The notes beneath the pieces are model-generated. The model saw only the letters and a list, made by a program, of their open reading frames with translations, was not told where the DNA came from and did not search any database. Of a DNA stretch of 64,000 nucleotides, positions 17,106 through 23,656 are shown piece after piece (within the stretch, counting starts at the first letter, position 1; each line of letters begins with the position of its first letter). Position numbers and translations under genes: made by a program. The stretch lies in assembly GCA_035940575.1 (NCBI GenBank), contig DASZER010000010.1, forward strand, positions 65,486 to 129,485, written 5' to 3'. This DNA comes from BP-191 sp035940575 (GTDB lineage: Bacteria; Actinomycetota; Actinomycetes; BP-191).

Positions 17106-17588
17106 TCAGGCGATCAACTTGCGGTCACGGCATCGGGCGCGGAGGCGGTTGACGGTACGACGGGTGACGCCGAGGCGAATCGCGATCTGTCGTCCGGACT
17201 CACCGTTGTCGGTCCAGCGGGCAACAGCGTGCAGGATCGCGTCCGACCGGCCACGTCCCCAGGTGCGGTCACCGCTCACAACGTCGGCGCCGAGGAAGTC
17301 CTCGACCGTCACGACCGGCTCCGGCTGGCCCGCCTCCCTGCGCCAGGCCCTTCGCTCGGCCTCGGTCATGCCGCCGGCGACGCCCTCGACCGCGTTCACG
17401 AGTGCCCACCCCCGGCACTGCCGCCGCACGACGCACCCACCGCAGATCGCCAGCGCGTCGTCGCTCCGGCTCTCGTCACCGAACACCGTCGTCTGCCCGG
17501 CGCACTGTGCCCGCCGCACCCACGACGTGTACGGCTCGTCCGCGCGGTCGCTCACCAGGCGCGGCCGGCAGCCTGTCTGCTCAGCCAT
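17106..17588 (-). CDS. WhiB-like iron-sulfur protein fused to a C-terminal HTH (element 1)
   Basis: A 160-aa protein from ATG 17588 with AGGGG in front; an ATG at 17606 lacks a ribosome site. The WhiB-like domain has Cys29, Cys49, Cys52 and Cys58 (C-x19-C-x2-C-x5-C), which would bind a [4Fe-4S] cluster, and the G-V-A-G-G turn (69-73). Residues ~110-155 carry a second helix-turn-helix (SGRQIAIRLGVTRRTVNRLR), absent from ordinary ~80-130-aa Wbl proteins. It follows the 113-aa gene by 7 nt. The same two-gene pair occurs in element 2 (39862, 40320). A redox-responsive switch for the element is an inference. Confidence 0.85.
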   Translation of the reverse strand: MAEQTGCRPRLVSDRADEPYTSWVRRAQCAGQTTVFGDESRSDDALAICGGCVVRRQCRGWALVNAVEGVAGGMTEAERRAWRREAGQPEPVVTVEDFLGADVVSGDRTWGRGRSDAILHAVARWTDNGESGRQIAIRLGVTRRTVNRLRARCRDRKLIA

Positions 17589-17595
17589 GGCGCCC

Positions 17596-17937
17596 CTACG
17601 CCGCATCGTTGGCGACGGCAGCCGTCAGCCACAACGCGTCGTACGCGGTGCTCGTCGTCACCGCGACGTGGACGCCCGCCAGGTCGTCGGCGCTCAGGCC
17701 GAACGGCAAGAGTTCACCCGCCATGACAGCCGTCCACGCCAGCACCGCCACCGCGTCCCGCGCGTCGGCGAGCGAGTCCGCGAACGCGTAGAGCCCCGCA
17801 AGCGGACTCGCGGGGTCGCAGACGTGCGCGCACCAGCGCGTCCCGCATCCGTCGCCGGCCGAGTCGTCCAGCGCCGCGGCGACCCGCAGCACCAGGAACG
17901 TCCGGTCAACGTCGTCAACAACCGTCTGTGCCGTCAT
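17596..17937 (-). CDS. Conserved partner of the WhiB-HTH protein
   Basis: A 113-aa acidic protein of unknown family. Its middle (SPLAGLYAFADSLADARDAVAVLAWTAVMAGELLPFG) matches the 112-aa protein at 40320 very closely, and both precede a WhiB-HTH gene. Both start with a ~20-residue segment of the type VDRTFLVL and contain CAHVCDP or CAEVSDV. The conserved pairing suggests joint function, perhaps as binding partner. The upstream side faces the divergent XRE gene. Confidence 0.7.
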   Translation of the reverse strand: MTAQTVVDDVDRTFLVLRVAAALDDSAGDGCGTRWCAHVCDPASPLAGLYAFADSLADARDAVAVLAWTAVMAGELLPFGLSADDLAGVHVAVTTSTAYDALWLTAAVANDAA

Positions 17938-18005
17938 GCGTCCTCCTCGGTTTCCCGCGACGCGTGATCGCGGCTCGATGTGGAGGCCGTCCGTACGATG
18001 CGGTC

Positions 18006-18248
18006 GTGCCAGAACCGGAGATGGATCAGCGCGTGGGGCGCGCCTTCGGTGCTTGGGTCCGCGAAGTGCGGCTCCGCAAGCGCCTGACGCAGACGAGCGT
18101 CGCCGAGCGGGCGGCGGTGAACGTCAGCTACCTCTCGGAGCTGGAGTCCGGCAAGCACAATCCGACGGTCGGGCTCGCGGTCCGACTGGCACGCGCCCTC
18201 GACGTCAAGCCGACCCAACTGCTGGCGCGGCTGGACGAGATCGAGTAG
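18006..18248 (+). CDS. XRE-family transcriptional regulator (element 1)
   Basis: An 80-aa protein from GTG 18006; an ATG at 18021 is possible. The helix-turn-helix occupies residues ~17-70 (LTQTSVAERAAVNVSYLSELESGKHNP), the Cro/C1 type. It is divergent from the WhiB-HTH operon across a ~70-bp gap, the usual position of an element repressor. Whether it controls the phased operators or only its own promoter cannot be decided here. Confidence 0.85.
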   Translation: MPEPEMDQRVGRAFGAWVREVRLRKRLTQTSVAERAAVNVSYLSELESGKHNPTVGLAVRLARALDVKPTQLLARLDEIE

Positions 18249-18645
18249 CGCATCGACTTTGGCCATACCCAAAGTCCAGCCCCACTCCCAAGTCTCCGCA
18301 AGAGGCGCGTCGCAATCTGTGGAAACTCGCCGCATGCCGGCGCGTCGTCCACAAGCTCGCGGTCGGGTCGCTGCCGTCCGGTCGAGCGCCGCGGGCCGCG
18401 CATCCTGCGGGGTCGCCCCTCCAAGTTCAAGGGCGCGCTGCGCGCGTCGCTTCGCGACCGCCTTCGGCGGCCCTTGATCTTGGAGCCTCTACGACCCCTA
18501 CGGACAGGAGGAGCGGGCAGGGACAAGCCCTGCCCGCGAGGCGCGCGGCCCGCGGCGCTCTTGCTGAGATGCACAATCGAGACCAAGTCGCCTGCGACGT
18601 CATGTCGTGAACGCGACAACGGTCAACGGATCGTAAACTCGTCGG
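18249..18645. other. 397-bp intergenic region holding structure C
   Basis: No gene is seen. The structured repeat at 18384-18560 fills its centre. The ~85 nt before the 18646 gene include a possible -10 (TAAACT near 18632) very close to the start codon. Confidence 0.6.
18384..18560 (+). repeat. Structure C: conserved multi-hairpin element
   Basis: The outer perfect 18-bp inverted repeat (18384-18401 with 18543-18560) encloses two stems. One is 16 bp with one mismatch (18419-18434, CTCCAAGTTCAAGGGC, with 18470-18485) and holds two small TTC-loop hairpins. The other is a 10-bp stem (18513-18522, GCGGGCAGGG, with 18528-18537). Between them lies CCCCTACGGACAGGAGGAGC. The reverse-oriented copy at 40847-41018 keeps this linker and all stems while changing paired bases. 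It could be a replication origin, a structured RNA or a strong terminator cluster. Confidence 0.8.
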
Positions 18646-19272
18646 ATGGACGTGCAGAAGCTCCTATCAACTGCGTGGCAGGCGGTCGAGCAGTCGGGGA
18701 TACCGCAGGAACTCCACGAGGTAGCGCTGAAGGAGGCAATCTCCTACCTGCGGAGTGGAAGTAGCGCGCCGCCTCATATGCGCGACCAGCCCGGCGATCG
18801 AGCCGGCGAACGGCAGGACGAGGGCGGGAGCGGCGAGCGCCGCGGCGGTGACAGCCCGTCGGGCGAGGACGCCTTCTTCCAGCAGTTGGCCCACGAGTCT
18901 GGTGTGGCCGAAGCGGACCTACGTGACGTCTTGAATCTCCGGCAGGACGGGTCCGTAATCGTTACTGTGCCGACGAAGGACCTGGGCACATCAACTGCGG
19001 AGCAGGCGCGTACCGTCACTGCGCTGGTCGCCGGCGCCCGCTCGAAAGGGCTCGGCGAGAAGCCCGTAGACGCGGACGCGGTGCGAGCAGAAGTAAAGCG
19101 CAAGGGGTGCTTCGATCAGAATAACTACGCGAGTAAGAGCCTCGGCGCCTTGAAGGGCTTCAACTCAGGCGCGAACAAGAAAGAGATCGTCTTGACCTCC
19201 AAGTGGGTCAGTGACTTTGTGTCAGCCGTGAACCGCGCGACCGGCCGCGAAGCCGGAGAATCAGCGAAGTAG
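18646..19272 (+). CDS. Unknown cargo protein, possible sensor of a HEPN unit
   Basis: A 208-aa protein. The N-terminal ~37 residues are helical (LLSTAWQAVEQSGIPQELHEVALKEAISYL). A Gly/Glu/Arg-rich linker (~40-78) follows, then a domain (~80-200) ending KRKGCFDQNNYASKSLGALKGFNSGANKKEIVLTSKWVSDFV, which looks like a winged helix. I recognise no named family. It lies 3 nt upstream of the HEPN-like gene on the same strand. Base composition is less GC-rich than the backbone, which suggests recent acquisition. Confidence 0.6.
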   Translation: MDVQKLLSTAWQAVEQSGIPQELHEVALKEAISYLRSGSSAPPHMRDQPGDRAGERQDEGGSGERRGGDSPSGEDAFFQQLAHESGVAEADLRDVLNLRQDGSVIVTVPTKDLGTSTAEQARTVTALVAGARSKGLGEKPVDADAVRAEVKRKGCFDQNNYASKSLGALKGFNSGANKKEIVLTSKWVSDFVSAVNRATGREAGESAK

Positions 19273-19275
19273 GGC

Positions 19276-20043
19276 GTGGACCTCGCGGACGTTAAGACAG
19301 GTTTTATTGCGAGCGGCCTTCCGCCGGCCGTCATATCCGAACTATTAACGGCGTATGCGGAAGCGAAGCGGAGGTTCCACCTCGGTGACCATCGGCCGCA
19401 AGCGGTGGAGGGCGGCAGGTTCTCTGAAGCAGCGTTCCGTTTACTGCAACACGCGACGGGACATCCGGTTACGCCCCTTGGAAAGACTCTACCGACGGTA
19501 GATAAACTGCTTTCGCAGTTCGAGAACTCGCAGACGGTCGATGCCCTGCGGCTACATATTCCGCGAACGCTGAAACTGATCTACGATATTCGAAACAAGC
19601 GTGACGTCGCGCACCTTGGGGATGGAATTGACCCCAACCGTCAGGACGCAACCCTAATTGTTGGCTGCATGGACTGGGCGTTGGCCGAGCTTGTGCGGCT
19701 ATACCACTCAGTATCCCCGAACTCAGCACAACAGATTATCGAAGACCTGATCTCCAAGGAAGTCCCTGCGGTACAGGAGATCGGTGGTCAGCCCGTCATC
19801 CTGCGCGATCTCGGTGCGCGGGATCAAGCGCTCCTGATGCTGTACCGAGCTGGCGCGAGCGGCGCGACGCTTGACGAGCTGGCCGGTTGGCTCCGCGCAA
19901 GCCGGAAAGACCACTTGAAGACGAGGCTGCTCGCCCTCGACCAGCGAAAGTTGGTTTTACATCACCCAACGACCGGGCGGTTCTACCTCACGAGCCTCGG
20001 AATGAAGGACGTGGAGAGCCGGAACCTTGCCAAGCCAGTGTGA
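19276..20043 (+). CDS. HEPN-like protein with C-terminal winged helix (possible defence effector)
   Basis: A 255-aa protein. The N-terminal ~160 residues are alpha-helical with RNKRDVAH (Arg106...His113), the RN-x5-H pattern found in HEPN RNases of abortive-infection and toxin systems. Residues ~185-250 (GASGATLDELAGWLRASRKDHLKTRLLALDQRKLVLHH) look like a winged helix. It starts 3 nt after the 208-aa gene, forming a two-gene unit. A role in phage defence is inferred from the motif, the pairing and the island context; the motif alone is short and could be chance. Confidence 0.6.
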   Translation: MDLADVKTGFIASGLPPAVISELLTAYAEAKRRFHLGDHRPQAVEGGRFSEAAFRLLQHATGHPVTPLGKTLPTVDKLLSQFENSQTVDALRLHIPRTLKLIYDIRNKRDVAHLGDGIDPNRQDATLIVGCMDWALAELVRLYHSVSPNSAQQIIEDLISKEVPAVQEIGGQPVILRDLGARDQALLMLYRAGASGATLDELAGWLRASRKDHLKTRLLALDQRKLVLHHPTTGRFYLTSLGMKDVESRNLAKPV

Positions 20044-20130
20044 GCTCCGGTCCAACTACCAACCTTGAGATCTGAGTACGGGCATGGCCCGTGTTGTCGA
20101 GACGACTACCAAACACTTCTGCAGTTAATC

Positions 20131-20667
20131 CTAGTCGGCGGTGACTCCGGCCTCGCGCCAGTCCAGCGGGTCGAGCCCGATCTCCGCGCGTGCCGCGTTC
20201 GTGAACTCCCTTCGTAGCATCCAGTATGTGTTCGACCAGTCGGCCCACCGCCGCGGCAATGTTTTCCGCATGTGGTGCCATTGATCCGCAGCGGCGCATG
20301 CCACTCGGTCTCCGCTAACCAGCCGCAAATGCTCGAGCGCAGCTTGTGCCTCGTGTGCCGGGACGGCCGCGATGGCCTCAGCGAGGGCGGCACCGGAAAC
20401 CCCGTCGTGCCTTGTCTCCTTGACTGCGACGCGCATCGCACAGAAAACGTCGTGCAACCGTGTCAGCCACTCGACGTACGCGGCGCGTCGGGCCGCATGC
20501 AGCCGCTCGGTGGCCTCGCGTCGATATTGGGCGCGCTGCGCCAGGTACCCAAGGCCGGCGCCGGTCGCGGTACCGACCAGTGTTCCTATGACTGCGACGA
20601 GTGACTCCACGGCGCGCACAATAGTGCTGGCCAGGGCGCGGAAGAACCCCGGACGATCGATGCTCAA
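20131..20667 (-). CDS. Membrane-anchored hypothetical protein
   Basis: A 178-aa protein with one hydrophobic segment (~15-42, VRAVESLVAVIGTLVGTATGAGLGYLAQR) and a cytoplasmic helical domain containing WLTRLHDVFCAMR and WADWSNTYWMLRREF. Such single-TM proteins of unknown role are common in actinobacteria. It converges on the HEPN-like gene; a short ACGGGC-atg-GCCCGT hairpin lies between them (20078-20092). It has no operon partner. Confidence 0.6.
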   Translation of the reverse strand: MSIDRPGFFRALASTIVRAVESLVAVIGTLVGTATGAGLGYLAQRAQYRREATERLHAARRAAYVEWLTRLHDVFCAMRVAVKETRHDGVSGAALAEAIAAVPAHEAQAALEHLRLVSGDRVACAAADQWHHMRKTLPRRWADWSNTYWMLRREFTNAARAEIGLDPLDWREAGVTAD

Positions 20668-20929
20668 GGGTGACCCTCTGCGGTTCTCCCACGTCGGCAG
20701 GCGGAGTCGAGCACCAGTTCGTCATGGCAAGGGCTTTGGATCGGGCGGCATATCGTCCGCGCGCCCAGGCAGAGGATCAAGCGACCCGAGGTGTGGCAAA
20801 TCGCGGTCACACGTTATTGCGACCGCCCGGCGGGCCGACGCGGCGTTACGCCGATCTGCAAAGCAGCAGACGAAGCGCACGCCACGGCTCGGGCGTCGAG
20901 CTGGCTGCGGTACCGGCTTAAGGGGTACG

Positions 20930-22153
20930 TCAGAGCTTTGCGAGCCGCTTCAAGATGTTTCGATATTCGGCGATAAACGAGTCTGGATCGCGCGCGTCCG
21001 TCCCATAGAAGTAGGATGAATCGTATCCAGCCGCGTCGTCAAGTTCAAGGCTCTGACGGATGAAGTGTACGAGATCGGGCGACACCTCGCGGCCCTCGCC
21101 GCCGTACCAAGCATGAGCCACGAGCTCTCGCGCCTTTTGCCTGCGCAGGAACCCCCGCGTCGTTACCTGCCTTCGAACCTTCATCTTGTTGCCAGGAAGT
21201 GGCCCCTCGAAGGTACAACCAAAGCGGGTTAGGATCCTGCGCAACTCTCGCCACTTGATGGGCCGGTCACCCCGCGTCAGTGGCCGACTGTTCTCAGAGA
21301 TCCACTGCGCGATCGCGAGCACCTCATGATCTGCCATGCTTACGCGTCGGCTAGCGACGACCCGGTGCTGCGCCACGCGAAGAACGTACCGAAAGAGCGT
21401 CTGCTCGTCACACGTCAGTAGTAGTCCGTTCCGGTCTAGCGACACGAGCATGGCAACGAGGGCGGTTCGCTTGTTTCCATTGAAGAAGGGATGGTTATGC
21501 GTGAGTGAATGAAGAAGGGCGGCCGCAACCATTTCGGCTGAAGGGTACTTCGACTCCCCGCCTAGGCTCGTCTCGGGCCGATGCACGGCCGACTCCAGCA
21601 GTGTCTCGTCGCGAACACCCGGCGGCGTCACCGGATCCGACGTCTCGGCAAAGGCTTGTTCAAGGGCTTCGTGAATCTGACGCACTTCGTCGGACGACAG
21701 GTGCTCACATTGCCGAGCTGCGCCGATGCAGCGCCACTCAAGCGCCGCTTCCGTTTCTGGCGGCGGTGAAGGGCTCTCCTCTGGGGGATCAGTGGTCGGC
21801 TGAATAGCGGGTGGCGTAAATCCTCCCGAAGAGAGGCGCCGAAGTTTTGCGAGGCCTCCTTTGGGCACGAGCCGTGCCCCGGTTGACACCGAAACGCCGA
21901 GTTCTGAAAGTTGCGCGCGCAAGGCTTCGGCACTGATCCCGAGCGCCTCCTGCCAGTAGGAGAGCGTGCGCATCTCGCGCGGAGTCGCTAAGCCGAGCGC
22001 CCGCTGTGCCTTTGCAACGTCGCCAGGCGAAATGCGGTCGTCTACGTCGTTTATATCCTCGAAGCCGGCGTCCCACAGCGTGACCAGCACTTCGTCCAAG
22101 TCAAGGCCGAACTCACTCGCGAGTCGGCGAGCCGTGGTCGGTCGTCGTGACAT
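20930..22153 (-). CDS. Fic/Doc-family protein with N-terminal IF2N-like and C-terminal HicA-like regions
   Basis: A 407-aa protein with three recognisable parts. Residues ~5-55 resemble the IF2 N-terminal/HTH-like module (RRLASEFGLDLDEVLVTLWDAGFE). The Doc-type Fic domain (~145-290) has the motif HPFFNGNKR (221-229) with the catalytic His; Fic/Doc enzymes transfer AMP or phosphate to protein targets. Residues ~298-345 (KWRELRRILTRFGCTFEGPLPGNKMKVRR) resemble a HicA double-stranded RNA-binding toxin fold. A Pro-rich linker separates the first two parts. No antitoxin gene is adjacent, and no inhibitory Fic helix is recognisable. Confidence 0.75.
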   Translation of the reverse strand: MSRRPTTARRLASEFGLDLDEVLVTLWDAGFEDINDVDDRISPGDVAKAQRALGLATPREMRTLSYWQEALGISAEALRAQLSELGVSVSTGARLVPKGGLAKLRRLSSGGFTPPAIQPTTDPPEESPSPPPETEAALEWRCIGAARQCEHLSSDEVRQIHEALEQAFAETSDPVTPPGVRDETLLESAVHRPETSLGGESKYPSAEMVAAALLHSLTHNHPFFNGNKRTALVAMLVSLDRNGLLLTCDEQTLFRYVLRVAQHRVVASRRVSMADHEVLAIAQWISENSRPLTRGDRPIKWRELRRILTRFGCTFEGPLPGNKMKVRRQVTTRGFLRRQKARELVAHAWYGGEGREVSPDLVHFIRQSLELDDAAGYDSSYFYGTDARDPDSFIAEYRNILKRLAKL

Positions 22154-22195
22154 GTCTCCATTAAAGACGACTACGCGAGGGAGATGTGCGCCGCG

Positions 22196-22447
22196 CTACG
22201 CTACGGCGTTCGATTCGTCAGCGATGGCGATCTGCACCGTGACCCGTTCTCCCTGCCGGCGAACCACACGTGCACGCAGCGGCGACTCATCGTCGTCGCC
22301 TACCAAGACGTGATCGCCTGGCTGCGGATCGAAGGTCGGATCTGACGCACGGGGACCATGTGAGATCCAGCATTCCGCGACCAGGTCCGCGCCCACGCTG
22401 GTGGCGTCGTACCAGAGGTCGTACGTCCTTGATCCCACGCTCACCAT
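22196..22447 (-). CDS. Small acidic protein, pair with 22456 gene
   Basis: An 83-aa protein (ATG 22447; GTG 22444 is possible). It contains PGDHVLVGDDDESPLRARVVRRQGERVTVQIA, which looks like a small beta-barrel. It starts 8 nt downstream of the 128-aa gene. No family is recognised. A toxin-antitoxin-like pair is possible but unsupported. Confidence 0.5.
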   Translation of the reverse strand: MVSVGSRTYDLWYDATSVGADLVAECWISHGPRASDPTFDPQPGDHVLVGDDDESPLRARVVRRQGERVTVQIAIADESNAVA

Positions 22448-22455
22448 CGTAGGGT

Positions 22456-22842
22456 TCACGCCCCACCTGTCCAGGCCGGGTTCTCGATCGGGCCGTGGAA
22501 CACGCGTCGCACCGCCGCAAACTGGTCGGGTGATGGCGTCGCGAGGACGACAGTCCAGTGCGGGTGGTCGAGAGTCGGAAGCAGCGGGAAGCCTGCCTCG
22601 ACCAACTCGCGGCCTTGTGCGACGAGAAGCAGCCGGCGCGTCGTGATGATGGGCCGAAGCCGCGCCAGAAGCTGGAAGTCGCCGCCAGGGACCTCCAACA
22701 CCGAGAAGCCCCAGATGCCCCATCGGGCGTGGCACTCGGCAACGCTCTTGTGAAGCGCGTCGTCCGCGAGCGTGACTGAGCCGAGGCGAACGACGACGAG
22801 TAGGTCGGGCACAGACTCGTCCCGCAGCGTCAACGGCTCCAC
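22456..22842 (-). CDS. Hypothetical protein, pair with 22196 gene
   Basis: A 128-aa protein. Its features are PDLLVVVRLGSVTLADDALHKSVAECHARWGIWGFSVLEVPGG and the closing HPHWTVVLATPSPDQFAAVRRVFHG. It has no signal peptide or TM segment. It is the last cargo gene before the right end of element 1, reading inward. I recognise no family. Confidence 0.55.
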   Translation of the reverse strand: MEPLTLRDESVPDLLVVVRLGSVTLADDALHKSVAECHARWGIWGFSVLEVPGGDFQLLARLRPIITTRRLLLVAQGRELVEAGFPLLPTLDHPHWTVVLATPSPDQFAAVRRVFHGPIENPAWTGGA

Positions 22843-22946
22843 AAGCCGAACCTCCGTAGGTCGTCCCGTGGTCGCGACCGTATCGGCTCCGTGCGACGGC
22901 CTTGTCGCCCCGGCGTCGGGTTGCGACGCTTGCCGCAGGCGGAAGT

Positions 22947-22976
22947 GCGGTCACATCGCGGTCACATGTGACCGCG
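22947..22976. repeat. Integrase arm-type repeats, right end of element 1
   Basis: Two direct copies of GCGGTCACAT lie 11 bp apart (22947, 22958), and an inverted copy completes the perfect 20-bp palindrome CGCGGTCACATGTGACCGCG (22957-22976). The 19-nt GCGGTCACATCGCGGTCAC is identical to 15173-15191 at the other end. Confidence 0.75.
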
Positions 22977-23016
22977 GACGGCCCCGGATCGGGGCGGACG
23001 CGGTGTCACCCAAATT

Positions 23017-23033
23017 CGCAAAACCGCAGGTCA
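23017..23033 (-). repeat. Element-terminal motif, inverted copy
   Basis: Read on the minus strand this is TGACCTGCGGTTTTGCG, identical to 16888-16904 and one base off the copy beside the tRNA (15118). The motif therefore faces inward from both ends of element 1. Confidence 0.7.
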
Positions 23034-23083
23034 GGTGGTGTGTCACCAACTGCCCCGGACCCGCTCGGATGTTGATCTTCCCG

Positions 23084-23140
23084 CTTGAAAACCGCTGTGG
23101 GCGGGGACGTCCACCGTGGGTTCGAATCCCACGCCCTCCG
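23084..23140 (+). other. attR: displaced 3' half of host tRNA-Ser(UGA)
   Basis: It starts with the 13-bp core CTTGAAAACCGCT and continues with a variable arm, a T arm GTGGGTTCGAATCCCAC and acceptor GCCCTCC plus discriminator G. Joined to 15028-15059 it rebuilds a complete tRNA-Ser(UGA) closer to the usual actinobacterial form than the present hybrid. No D arm or 5' acceptor precedes it, so it is not a functional gene. Confidence 0.9.
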
Positions 23141-23328
23141 CCGAGGCGCGGCGCACGCCGGGTCGCCGCGTCATGTGCGGTCCACGAGTCCCCCGTAGAA
23201 CGTCCACGCGACGAAAGTCGCGCGAATCGGGGCAATATCCGCTCGGCGGCGACGGCGCGTCAAGATCCAGGAAGGACGTTGCGCCCGCACCGCTGACCCC
23301 TCACCTGCGCGTGCCCCCGAACGCGAAC

Positions 23329-23360
23329 GGACCGCGCGATGCGGGTGCGTCGCGCGGTCC
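23329..23360 (-). terminator. Hairpin terminator of the lanthipeptide-like gene
   Basis: A perfect 11-bp stem (GGACCGCGCGA with TCGCGCGGTCC) and a 10-nt loop lie 33 nt beyond the stop codon of the small minus-strand gene. Confidence 0.7.
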
Positions 23361-23393
23361 GTCGTCGTGCGTGCGCCTGCTACGGCGCGGGGT

Positions 23394-23573
23394 CTAGCGG
23401 GTCGGGCAGGGGTCGAACACGCTGAGGCAGTTGATGACCTTGCTCGTCACGTTCTCGACGCACTGGGCGATCGGCGTGATCTGCTGCGCGGCGGCGCCGA
23501 CGACGTTCTCCATCTCGTCGGTGCACAGCTCGGTCAGGGACTCCTTGGCCAGCGTCAGGCGACGGGTACGCAT
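23394..23573 (-). CDS. Orphan lanthipeptide-like RiPP precursor
   Basis: A 59-aa peptide from ATG 23573, preceded by GGAGGAGAGCCC. The leader LTLAKESLTELCTDEMENVVGA matches the pattern of actinobacterial lanthipeptide and related leaders (L-x-L-x-K-E-(S/T)-L-x-x-L, then E-x-x-x-V-V-G). The putative core (~24-59) has Cys residues in IAQCVEN, VINCLSV and DPCP, with Ser/Thr that could form lanthionine rings. No LanB, LanC, LanM, protease or transporter gene lies within the backbone seen here, so modification would need enzymes encoded elsewhere. It lies 250 bp outside element 1. Confidence 0.65.
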   Translation of the reverse strand: MRTRRLTLAKESLTELCTDEMENVVGAAAQQITPIAQCVENVTSKVINCLSVFDPCPTR

Positions 23574-23656
23574 GGGCTCTCCTCCGTGAGGGGGCGGACG
23601 GGACACGACCTCCTTCGGCACCCGAGGCGGATGACCTGCGTGCGAGGCTGTACGGC

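Larger units (their letters stand above)
15060..23096. mobile_element. Integrative element 1 (~8.0 kb) in tRNA-Ser(UGA)
   Basis: The element is bounded by the 13-bp core CTTGAAAACCGCT at 15060-15072 (in the tRNA) and 23084-23096. Next to the tRNA is the tyrosine integrase, reading toward it. The other end holds a copy of the integrase arm repeats and the displaced tRNA 3' half. Contents are integrase, Xis-like protein, WhiB-HTH fusion, a 113-aa partner, an XRE regulator and six cargo genes. There are no conjugation genes. It shares four kinds of non-coding site with element 2, suggesting a satellite mobilised by such an element (inference). Confidence 0.9.

Noticed and set aside
23084..23140. 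A second complete tRNA-Ser gene
   Set aside because: The 5' acceptor strand and D arm are absent; only the part from the anticodon loop onward is present.
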